Source of the DNA: Argopecten irradians
Lineage: Eukaryota; Mollusca; Bivalvia; Pectinida; Pectinidae
Length of the DNA: 64,000 nucleotides
Assembly (NCBI RefSeq): GCF_041381155.1
Contig: NC_091134.1
Span: 34,725,540 to 34,789,539, forward strand
Reading direction: 5' to 3'
The notes under the pieces are model-generated. The model was not told where the DNA came from. It did not search any database and saw only the letters and a list, made by a program, of their open reading frames with translations. Made by a program: the position numbers and the translations under genes. Within the stretch, counting starts at the first letter, position 1. Each line of letters starts with the position of its first letter. Positions 12,296 to 25,300 of this stretch are shown one piece after another.

Positions 12296-13347
12296 CGTTA
12301 GTTGCTTTGTCTCCCCTTCCTTCCAAATAAAATGGCAGCGTGCTTATGTTAATAAGTCACGTGATCAGTTTATGAAGCCTGAGTACATTATAATAATTAA
12401 AGTAGGTTGGTTTAAAATTCCGGATTCCAGCATTTCGTTTTTTTTTGAATATTTTTTTCTTTATATTTACTGATCAAAGTACTTTTATAGATCACTATGA
12501 AATTGTTTTCTACAAAAAAATGCTGACATTGATTTGGACCAGTGGAAACAAAAACTTTCATTGCCTATAAATACATTTTTGACTGTACGTAGCTGGGGTT
12601 AAAATCACTTTTTAACTTTAATAGGGGTTTTTCGTGCTGTGTCTTTTATAATAAGAATTTTCGTAGTTGTTTTTCAAATCACACACACAACTTTATGATT
12701 TAAAAAAATGCAGCTGAATCTTTGATGGAATGCTACTGATCAGGACAATACAAATATGTTATTCATCATAATAAGCATGTGTCTAACTGTTATACTCCAA
12801 ATAAATAATCGTCTTTGGGAACGGAAAACTGGAAAACGATCTTTGGAACCTCAAAAATCAACGGAGTTGTAATGGGACGAAACGTCCCGCGACCCTTCTT
12901 CATGGCCTCTTCAAGAAATAAATCAAGCCCGGATCCGTTTCATTTCTTAGAATCTCCTTAAATAAAATACATTAAAACTTCATTAAGTATCATGGAAAGT
13001 TGATAGTTTTTTTAATTTATTTCACTATTTAATACATTTTCATAGAATGCAAGCAGAACAGACAATTTTCTTCATTTTATTAATATTTTACTTTTGGTAT
13101 ACTGAGTAATATATTAGTGCCAGGTCGCCTTTGCGCTGGATGCAAGATCTGAAAACGAGGTTGAGGGACAATCAAAGGGCCTTCACGAGTGGATCCCATG
13201 TTGTCTAGATGTGATGCTTGTATCATAATACCGGCTTCATATTAATGACTGATACATCTTTCATGTAACAGCGTCACTTATTCGTGATTTATTTTGGTAA
13301 TTCAAAGTGACAAGCATTCTAAAAACGCCATTTAAAAAGTCGCGGCA
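12296..13347. promoter_or_regulatory. Divergent intergenic region between DBHS and ZMYM start codons
   Basis: The two start codons face away from each other and are 1,053 bp apart, so both 5' UTRs and promoters must lie here unless upstream non-coding exons exist. No clear TATA box was identified. A TCACGTGATC E-box-like palindrome lies at ~12,356, about 60 bp upstream of the DBHS start. The role of the region is inferred from geometry. Confidence 0.5.
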
Positions 13348-16300
13348 ATGAGTGAAGCGGGGCCTGCATCCGAGAGTTCTCCCAACGATAACAAAGACAC
13401 ACCTCTTGATCACTTAAAGGTATAGTTAACAAAAGTAATCTTTAAGTTGAAATGTTTTAGAAACTAATTGCTTTGGCATCAAATATTTATGTCTATGATA
13501 ATCGGTTAATATATAGTTATGAAGCGCTATCCATCCGCAAGGGGGGTAACTCTAGAACGATTAAGCGAAGTTCTCTGACTATAAATATTGTAAAAATAAT
13601 CATAAACTATTTTTTTATGGTGATATGAGAGTCAAGCACCGGTGAGTTGAAATTTGAGTTAATTAAATTCGATAAAATATAATTATGGAAGTGAATCATT
13701 ATTTGTATTAATTTAATCAGCATTTTTTAATATTTTTTTTTCAATTGTTTAATTATAATATATTTTCCTCAATATTAATAAACATTGATAACAACTGGAA
13801 AAAAATTGACAATAATGAAATCAGTATATTTTAAATTACTCATTTGATGGATGTTTTCAGATAGTATATTCATTGCATAATGAGTATAACGATTCTATTA
13901 TTTGAACTTATACTACGCATAACAAATTTTACAATCACAACTACATTCAAAAGCAAATATTTATATCAGATTAAAAATCAACTTCTACAAAGATTGTTGG
14001 AAAATATTTTCTGTTCTATGAAGGATTGAAACATTAAAATAATTTAGAGACATTTAGGACTTTATCATGCAATATGATTTTTTTTTCATGGCCCTATATT
14101 TTGATATATTTGCATAGGAATACCAGGAAGAGGATGGACAAGCTGAAAATACAGGTTTGTAAATGTCTTGATGAATATTGTGTGAATCTAGTTATCTTAA
14201 ATCTGGAATAAGTGACAACAAGTAATTCAACTCAGATTTTGATTAAACAGGCTCTAAAATATGTATCAAATCCGTATTTAAAGCTGACAATGCAAGTTAA
14301 AAAACATACATTTGAAATAAAAAATTAATGATTTTTTTTTTCGAAAATTGTTTCTGAGACGTTCCCCAGTTATGACAGTATGTTGTATCAAAGGAAGTGG
14401 TAGCCATTTTCTTTTGCTCTGTTTAGTTACCTTCATTGGGCAACACCCCCCCTTCCTCTATATAAAGCACGGAATTTGACACACATGTGCCATTCTAAAT
14501 ATATCATGTGTCATAAACACATTTCTTGATATTGCAAATAACATTGTCAAACTGAAAACAAATACTGCACTCACCTGACAAGGTTTCATTGAAGTAATAT
14601 ATGAATTTACTTTTGTCAACTCTAAGGTCCCAAAATACGTCCAAAATACTTTAATATTTGGGGTCGGTGAACGTATCGGAATGTAAAACAAAAATGTTTA
14701 TCCTTCACAGGGGAATGTCTTATAAAGGATTAATGAAATACAAGTAATTATTTTTTTATCTCATTATGATAGTTTTTTAACTTGCATTGTCAGCTTTAAC
14801 ATAATTTTTTTTTCAATATGAAGAAAAAGAAAAAACTTAAATATCTATCTTATGTATATAATGATGTCATTATGCTTCGATTGGGTGAAAGTTATTATAA
14901 AAGTCCTACTCGGGTGACCAAATATCAGACATTAGTAGTGCTTTGTGAATAAGGAAATAAATATAAAGCAATCCCATTTACTTCAAATTATATTATTATG
15001 TTTTAGAAGAAACCATGGACCAGAATTTAGACAAGGAAACTGCTAATGCAGATGCAAGTCAGGAACAAACGGAGGAGTCTGAAGATAAAGAAGAAGAAAA
15101 TCAAAAGGAGACAACTAGTGCTGAAGATAATGACAATCAAATGGGGGATGAATTAGAGGTTCCAAAATTGTCATCAACAGTATATGATGCAGCTTTTGAG
15201 GAGGAACCCTCAGCAGTAGAGGATACACCTACGGTAGTCAATTCATCAGCAGTAGAGGATACACCTGCGATAGTCAATTCATCAGCAGTAGAAGATACAC
15301 CTGGGGTAGTCAATTCATCAGCAGTAGAGGATACACCAAATGTTGTAGATTCATTAGCAGTAGAGGATACACTCATTGCAGGAGTTTCATCAACAGTAGA
15401 GGAATCAATAGCTGTAGATGATGTATCAGTGCTAGCGGTAAGGGATACACCTAATGAAGATAGTACATCATTTTTACAGAATAAAATAAATGAAGATGAA
15501 TCATCGGAGGTGCAGGATACACCAGGTGTAGAAGAACCATCCACAGTTGAGAAGTTACCTGTTGCAGCAGACGCAATGGATTCACCAGTAGTGGACAACT
15601 CACCTGTGCCAAAAGAACCAGTAGAAGACCCTCCAGAAGTAGACGAGTCATTTAACCTGATGGTAGAAGATTCACATGTAGAGGAGGGCTCTCCTTTATC
15701 AGATGATTTAGTTACAGAGACTAATAATAATGAAAACGTCGAAGGTGCTGAAGGTGTAAGTTTAACAGAAAATGGTCAAAGTCAAACAGAAAGTCAACCA
15801 ATGCATGAAGACAATGAGGTAGATAAAAATGATGATGCTGAGACCGAAGAAAAACGCACAAGAATGCAGTTGGATGAGGATGATGATAAATTACTTGCAG
15901 ATGAAGAAAGTTTAAAAGCCAATGCAGAAGATGGAAAACAAGAAGACCAAGATAATGTGGCTGAAGATAAGTTGTTGGCTGATTCTGAAAACCAGGAAAG
16001 TTCAGAATTAATGGAAAATTCTGAAAACAATTCAGGCAATGAAGAAAAATTTAATCAGTCAAAACCTAATGAAGATGAAGATTCTACCGGGGATATCCAG
16101 CTGCAGATTGGTTCTGTCACCGGAAACGCGGAGATGGTGGATGATAGCGAGGTGATGGAGGTTGACCAAGATTCCACTCCGAAAGATGAGGACAGTTCAA
16201 AGGTCACGGAGGTCGCAGAGGAAAAGAAAGATGGGGACGATGATGTTGAAATGATAGAAGCGGATGAAAAAGAAGATGAGAAAGAGGTTATAGATATCAA

Positions 16301-19300
16301 AGATGACGATGTCGAAATGAAAGAGGATGGAAACAAACAAAATGAAAGCACCGCAGAAGCACAAAAGATAAAAACGGAACAGGAGGAAAAGCCAGAGGAT
16401 ACAAAGCCTATAGTAGATGATGACGATGATGATGATGACGATGTTAAAATAATTGATGTTCAGTCTAAGGACAACAGCAAAGCCAAAGAGGTGAAAGTGA
16501 AAGATGAGAACAAGGATGCAGTATCAAATGGAGAAATGTGTCTGCAAATAGCTTCGGTCAGTGGAGGAGTGGACATGCCAGAACAGAATGTAAGTTATTG
16601 AAAGGTGATAAATCAGTACAACAGGGGTTACTATCACTGTTATTATATCCACCCTGGAATATGTCATAGCAAAACTGAAGGCAGTTTAGGGATGGATATG
16701 GGATGGATATAACGACAGTGATATAGTAAGCCTTTGAATATTGAGGATGATATTAAACAGTGTCATCAAGGGACGAAATTTCATGATAAAGAAATTACAA
16801 ACATATTTTTAGTTGTATTTTATAATGAAAGAACATTTATGTATATGCAGTAGTCCACATATTGCTTCAGTAATGATCTATGCCTTGAGATGATATTTAG
16901 ATAAAGTTTGTATTCACAAATAATTCCTTTTCAGACATGCACAAATGGAGGTCTATATAAATGAATTTTCAATTTTGTAGAAATCTAGTTATGTTTTGTA
17001 TATCATGAAATACTATCTGTATGGCAAAGATATTTCAAATAACTCTTGATATTCGTTTTGCAGTTTGATGATAAGAAGGAAGAGAAGAAAAACTTAGATA
17101 CCAAAGTCAAGGAAGAAACTGGTAAGATGTTTATGTTTTTGTATCATAGTAATCATCCCTCCATCTTGGGGGATTTGGTGGCGTGTTGGCTAATTCCTTA
17201 GCCTTTAATTTCACATAGCCGGCTATGATTTGATCCCCAACATTGACATCAAAAGGTAAAGACTAAAAAGTCATATGCCTAATCCTCCCAAAGTCCAGGG
17301 TTGGATATTACAACAGTAAGAGTAAACTCAGGAATATTGAGGATGTAAATCAACATGTAAATGGTGGTTTCTGAATGTGACCAAATTATTTAAAACATAA
17401 ATATATACATTTAAAGTTCCAATATCTGTATTTACTTTATTTTTTGATGCATTACAAGAACGGAGAAAAATATCTTGTTGTAAATCATGTAGAGACAGGA
17501 CTAAATCGAAGTCAAGATGAGTGATCATAATTCATTAACTTTTGATAAATATCAAATAAATATTGAACATGGCTAAGTGGCTCCCATTTAGTCAGACAAG
17601 CCAAAGTAAGCTGACATTGTAACGTTGTTGCCAAGAACGTTGTGTGACTACCATAACTACGTAACGTCTGTCAGAACTCTTCCGAGAATGGGTCATGAAC
17701 TTTCTGACTCCCGTTCGACATCATTAGTAATTTATATGAGGACCAGTTTAAAATGAAGGCATGTTTACAAGTATTGACTTTCAACAACTGCTCTACCAAA
17801 GTTATTAAGAAATCATTATTAATATTCTTTGATATAACTCAATTCTGACTACATCTACAAATACTTATAATATCGGGGTCGAATCTAACTTGACTTTTTG
17901 TTGATAGTTACGTATAGTGTAGCTTTAAGTTCATTGGCTGATCTTTTGCTTTAACACTCAGGATCGAAGGATATCAAGCAAGAACCCAAAAGTGGAGAGA
18001 GTAAATCAAAGAGTACATCGAAAATTCAGACCTGTATAGTCTGTCAGAAGGTAAGCAATAAGAAGTTATCAGGTAGGCAAATACAAAGCTCATGGAAAAA
18101 TGTTCTCCAATCCAATTTATCGCTCTGTTTCATAGAGGTTCTGACAACATTCCATTAGGGTCACATTCTGAAGACCCTTATACTCCCTGTACTTCAGTTC
18201 AAATACATTTATGTTTTTGGACAAATGAAAGGTCACCAGGACATGACCCCTAATGGAATGTTGTCAGATCCTTTATAAAACAAAGTGAGAATAAGGATCT
18301 ACATTTTAATCAAATTGAATGTTGCCCAGTTTATCTTTCTCTGTAATTTTTATCATTTCTGTATTCTCTGACTTCAATTCATTTATATTCTAGAAATTAA
18401 AGTTCATATGGTGCTATCTACAGCACATGTATTTGAATTGTACAAGTACCGTTTTCTTTAAATATATACATTGTATATATATATATATATTAGGGGATGT
18501 GGATGTGGCGCAGTGGTAAAAGGCGCAGGTATGTTTGGCTAGACGATTGGGTGCCGTAGATCGTGAGTTCGAGTCCTGGATAGGGCACGAGTCAATAACT
18601 TGTCATGCTTTGATTGTGTCATTTCCTGATTTTGTTTTATGACGTCATAGCTGTTGTATACTTATGATGTCATGTATATTGATGACGTCATATTATACAA
18701 ATATTGACTTTTTGTAGGTTAATACAAGGAACTGTTAAACCTGAGAAAGGTAATATTCCCCGAGGCTGAAGGCCGAGGGAAATATCACCTTTCAAAGGTT
18801 TAACAATTCCTTGTATTAAACTACAAAAAGTCAATAATTGTTTTATTCTATGAAACGATACTAAACATCCATTCGCCTAAAGACGCCTTGGAAGGCAGAA
18901 AGGTCTAGCAAGGAAGCCTAGTGTTTCTTCTTTTTTACATATCTATATAAAGCACATGGTTCAATTACCATATTACCAATCTAGATTTTGATAGATTCTC
19001 TTACCATGGATAAGATAAATGATACCAATACCTTTATTTTTGGTTTACAGATTGGGAAGTGTAAATATAACATCGTGAGAAATGGTGATGTTAAGCATCT
19101 GTGTGATGACACATGCTTTAAACAGTTCCGGGCCAACCCTACCATGTTCCTGCGTGCTTCCACCGACAACCAGGTCACCAAGAAGCCAGATAGCCCTGCA
19201 CAAGCTCCGCCTCCAAATGTACCTTCCCCAGGTCAAGAGAGATACAAGACATGCTCCATTTGTCAGCTGATGAATGTGAAAACATCCAAGCCTTTCCTCA

Positions 19301-22300
19301 ACTGGCAGTGTATGGACTTTTGTGGCGAGGACTGCTTGGGAAAGTTCCAGGCAGGGCTAAATGCAGCTTGTAATTATTGCGGCCAAACGGTCCCGCAGGC
19401 TTCGAAGGCTAAGTTTTGTGCAAGGGTGGACGACAATGTCAAACAGTTCTGCTCAGCTCCGTGTTATAATGAATTCAAAAAGAGACAGAAGCTCTGTGAA
19501 TACTGTCAGAAAGATGTTACTAAAATTTCTGATGCTTTTGTAGCACCAGTTGGGAAGGAAGCCTTATTCAAGGATTTTTGTAGCCAGGGTTGTCTGCAGA
19601 AGTATGAGGCAAAGTCTAACGATGTTGAAATTGTAGGTGTCGACCGTCCTCAGAAGTCACAGGTCCCACCAAAAGGAAACTTCCAATGTGCTGTTTGTAG
19701 GAAAACAGGACCTGTCAAGCACGAGATAAAACTGGAAGGGAAAATGAACAGACTTTGTGGTGATCCTTGCTTCTCAGCTTTTCAGTACGCAAACAAACTG
19801 ACCATGAACACCTGTGACAATTGTGGTGTGTACTGCTACAATGAGGGAATGGCACCTCAGTACATACAGTTCGAAGGTCAGCAGAAACGGTTCTGCAGCT
19901 TCATGTGTGTCAACACATTCAAAACACTAAACAAGAAGGTGGTGTCTTGTGCATGGTGTAACTGCAAGAAGAGCAACTTTGACATGATCGAACGTGTGGA
20001 CGCCAACAACAAATATCAGCTGTTCTGTTCTCTCTCAACTGTCTGTCGCTGTACCGAGTGAACCTACAGGCCACGTCCAACCAGGCTGTGGTGTGTGACC
20101 AGTGTAGAAAGTTTGTACCGGCCCAGTACCATCTTACCATGAGTGATGCATCTGTTCGTAACTTCTGTTCCTACCAGTGTGTTATGACATTCCAGTCTCA
20201 GTTTGCAGGAGGTGCCGGTAAATCTCAGACACCAATAATGAACACTGCGCCACAGAACCAGAAAAGCACCCCTGCAAGGACTCCAGCTAGAAACACTCCA
20301 ACTAGGGCATCTGCAAGAGGTATACACTTCAGCTACATTTTGTAAAGCCAGAAAAGGCATTGATTCCAGAATTTGTTTTCTGAAGCAAAAGAAATATACA
20401 GTCAACCTTTGTTGACTCTGATTATGGTTAGAAGTCATCAGAACTGTTGTAAAGCTAATATTTAAGTTAATTACTGAGAATTCACAAATTGTTAGATGCA
20501 AAGCCTGGCTATATCATTCTTAATCTTCTATAGGTTTTAGAAGTTATCATTTTTGGTTGATAAAGTTAAAATTCAGTTTAAATGATATTTTAAATACTTT
20601 GGCAACATATTGAAAAGATGAGAAGACATGCAGGGGTTATGGCGATCATTGTCTACGAAACATTCAAAAATAAAAATCTGTTGGATGTTATAGAGATTGC
20701 TAAAGTATTCAAGTTTACCACATTTTGTTACAGAATTCTGTATCTTGAAATTATTGTTTCACTTTTGAATCACAAATATGATCTAGCAAAAGCATTAAAA
20801 ATATAGTAACAGAGATACATTTTCATTCCTTATTTTAGCGAATACAACACAGCAGAAACAGGCAAACGTTCCAGTCATCTCCAATGTAGTTTCCTTGTCA
20901 ACACAAATCGCAGGTAAATACATCTTAATTTTTTATGGTACATGGTCAGCATCAATTAGAGATACCTGTTTCCAAATAGATAGTATTACCTCATCTCCTT
21001 TTGTTGTCCTTGCTATATTTGACTATAAATATCGGTAGGTAAATTGACATTTGGTGTGGTAACCAGGAATTTGGATATTAGAACAAAACTTTTGTTAACA
21101 TTGAAAATTAATGCTTTTTTCTTAAGCTTTAGGTTTAACTTAAGGTTGGGTGTTACAAACCATCTATCAAAAAAGTATTGTTATATTCATCACCTGTAAA
21201 TAAGGACAAACATAAAAATCTTAAAGCTCAATTTCAAATTAGAAAACAATAATTCTTAAAACACCAAACCAGATTACCAGATAATGATCAATTACGCACC
21301 ATCTCATTATATGTACATGTAATATAAAATACGAAGTCAAAAGATTTCAGAAGAAATTGATGATTATCTCATTTTGGTTTCTGTAAAAAATTGATAAGAA
21401 GAACAGCACCATGCCTATTATCCAACTTTAAAGTTTCAGTCATTCATAGATAAAATGTGTGTCTTGCTATACAGATGCAAGCAAGACCCAGGCTAAAAAA
21501 ACCAAATGCCCCATTACCACGAGGTATTTCATATGCAAAATGCATGCGCCTATTTTTCTAATATCATGTAGAATATATCATTACCTAATCTTGTTTCAAA
21601 TAATGTATTTTAACATACTAGTGATGATTTGTCTTTCATATTAAGAATTTCTTGAAAATCAAATAAAAAATATTAATATCTATCAATAACTATCTTTTCA
21701 TAATTCATTATTTTAGAATAATAAATTTTATCTGTATGATGTAGCATAACAATAGCCACAACAATGATGTTGCACAACACAATAGATATTTGTAGCATAT
21801 ATGTTTATTTCCTAAAAATTGCAGGACAGATTATATCTGAAAGAGAACTAAACTTCCATATATAGATACATGTGTATGGGTTTATTGCTCTAGATTCCCC
21901 TGTCTGTTCAGTGTCTATGTATTCTTCCAGTGTATAGTTATAGTATTGTTTTGGAACAAGATTATGTTTAGTTTACCTACATTTTGCTTAGTTATCACAA
22001 TATTTAATTTTGCTTTAGATGTGTGTGCTAACTGTCTATGTCTTTTAGCTTTTTTTCCCCTGTGTTTTAATTTCTTCATCAAGTTGCTTAGCTTGTTGTC
22101 TTTTTAATTAAAATTTGCTAAAAAATAGGAATTTGCAGAAAAGAAAATATAAAAAAAATACAGAGACAAATCCATTATTAATACAGAATTCTTTGAAATG
22201 CAAGCACAATTCATCAGAAAATGTTCATAGAGAATCTTCAAGAAAATTCATGTCAAAATATTTAGTGTACATTTTACATACCACTATGCAGGATACAAAG

Positions 22301-25300
22301 TCGATACTTCATGTTAGCTAAACATTATATTTTTGAGTGAATAAAACTTATATATTAATTTCCACAGTCTAAATCTAGAGCTGATAGCTTTGTAATTAGC
22401 AGACAAATTTTTAAAAAAATGTTTGAGACCTCTTCTGTTGCTTCAACTAATTTGTATGCTTATAATAAAACTGCTTTTAGCTGTATTTGTCACATTTCAT
22501 GTACCTTTCTTTGTACTTATTCTTGAAAATTCTATTATGTAAATCATTGGTAATGCAGATCAGATCCACAACAGCTGATACGTTACGAAAGTTATAGATT
22601 TTCATACATGATATTATAGTAGAGATTATTGGAGATGTGACAGATAGGAATTCATACATAAACATTATAGTAAGATAATGATATGTTAATGGGAGAGTGC
22701 AACCAACAATTCTGATTTTGGGGAAAGTTCAATATGCTGCTGCAGCTTATGGTGTTGTGTAATAATGCATGTACTTAATGGTGTACAAAAACGGGGGAGG
22801 ACATTTATAAGGACGGGGTGTTAATGGGTCGAATATGATGTGATTATAGTTAAATAACAAATGAAAATACAGCTTATGCCTATTTATGACTTCTGTTAAT
22901 AATAAGATATGAGATATAAGATATTGTAAAGTGTTCATTGACACACAGATTTGTTAGTTTTGTAGCCTTATACATGTATACTTTATCTATATACCAAGAT
23001 AATATTCATTACTTAATTGAAAATTGGGGTCAAATTTGAATGAAAATAATTTCAATTGTAGAATAGAATTAAATAGTATTCTATGTAAGCAGAAAAAAAA
23101 CAACTTATTAACAAGATGATACATGTCATTTTATCCAGATTATCATAATAAATTAGCTGGTATTCGATAATAGAACTTCGACCAAAATTCAAAAATGCTG
23201 TGTGTTACATTTCAGGATCTCAACAACAGACTGTTAGAAGCAATCAGATGCCAGCCCTAACTAACAGTCAGAGCCAGCCAAGGGTTTGTATCATCTCATA
23301 GTTACTGGTTAACTCCCCACATAACTCTGCCCTTTGACTGTCTAAAATCAATCTATGATGTGTACTTGAAAATTTAAATCCAAATTTACCCTTGGTAGGA
23401 AGTATGAAACAATAAAATAATACAAAGTCCTAAATTGTTATAAGAATAAAAAGCAACAAAAAAACTCCTGAAAAAAACCCACTTTAAATGGACATTAGAC
23501 ATTAGATTTGACAGACTCGCTCTTTGTGTCTGATGGAAAGAAATCTAACAACTCAAGCTATATGTGTATAAAAGGTACAATATCTTTTATTAGGAAAATA
23601 TTTTCAGATAATTATATTAAATACTAAATTGAACGTAAAATAAACAACTTTAATTCCACCCAACAGTCGTCTGTGACAAATACTTCCATGCAGACGCCTC
23701 CACAACAGATCATCATCCAACCGCCGCCACCAAAAACGGTCAAGAACAAATCACTGTTGTGTAAACCCTTTGTACAGACCAAGGCCACATCCTGTAGGCC
23801 CCACACACAGACTAAAGAGACACAGACAGGTAAGTTATAGTTTAGACCAAGGTATACATCATCAGCCTTACACTTACTTCTTAAATTTCATGTGAAATTC
23901 GATTAATATTTTCACAAAAAAAAAAAAAAGATTTCCACCAACTGTAGACTAGCTATGTTTCAAAACATCTTATCGTACTTGGACTCCATTGTTTTAAATA
24001 TTTGTAAATCTCATATTATACATTATATTAATATGATGTAATTTAATAAAATCAAGAATTTTTAAGGGCCCATATGACTTGCAAGGCCCTTGGGCTTCTT
24101 GTTTTAAGATTTTAACTATTAAAGTTCGACTTTCTTTTCTATATTGTACTGTAATAAACTTTCATAAATAATCAGTACTGAAACTGACTTGGAAATGGAA
24201 ACTTACGTTTTTTTAATGCTGAAACTGAATTGAAATTAGAACACTTTCCTTTTAGTTAGCTTCAGAATAATGAATGCTATGTGTTATTTTGATATTGTAG
24301 ATGAAAGTGCCCCCAAACAGATGGTGATCCCGATACCGATTCCCTACTACATCCCAGTACCGATGATGATGTACACACAGTACACACCTGTGCCCCTCCC
24401 CATCCCCGTCCCTATTCCTGTACCCTGCTTCATCCCAACCACTAAGAAGTCATCCAGCAGTATATTTAAACACATAAAGGTCAGTGCTGTAAGGTTACAT
24501 AGAGCATTGTGTGACATCATATTTTGATTATGATGTCATTATCACCTGTGTGACATCATATTTTGATTATGACGTCATTATTACCTATGTGACATCATAT
24601 TTTAATTATGACATCATTATTACCTGTGATGTCCCAATAGTGTTATTACACATGTGTTTTACGATATTTATGACATGGCCATCTGACATTGCTGAATGGA
24701 CAAATTATGGGATAAAGAGAGATATTTTATAAATAGAGTTATTTATTTATCTGTTGACTGTCAATGCTTTATGGAGTCCCTAAACTTACGAAAGGTCAAA
24801 TTCATCACAGCACTATCAAATTATTACGCTAAAATAAGTTTTTTTACAGTAGTCCTTCCTCTGTTTCTGTATTACTCTAAACTTTTGTGAGCAGGAAATC
24901 CAGGAGAGAATTCCGTCCGATCCACTGGAAGCCGAGCTGCTGATGATGGCCGAGGCCGTAGCCGTCGCAGATCCCGAATCTGACTCTGACACTGAAAATG
25001 AGGATATATTACCTGCATCTAGTAAGTATTTCTCAACATGAAGACTAATTTTCTTCATGACAGAAAAATTTTAGCAATTTCTTAAACATATATATGCAGG
25101 TATAAAGCTTTAATGTTTTTAAACTGAATGGTTTTAGTTTAAGGGTCCCTCAACAACTCACTAAGATCATTCAGCCCCAAACTTAAAATTGCACAGAAAA
25201 TTGCCATTTAGAACCAAACTTTATATATTTCACATAAAAGAAAGCTATAATGAGATAATACAGATATGGTAAATGTAATATTGAATTTTCAGATACAAAC

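Noticed and set aside
18493..18590. Functional tRNA gene
   Set aside because: The A and B boxes are well spaced, but the ends do not pair into an acceptor stem and the body continues as a SINE.
21475..21523. Exon-like segment with ACAG and GAG-GTATTT borders
   Set aside because: Its length shifts the phase to 2, which puts a stop in the following real exon; Lys-rich content alone is not evidence.
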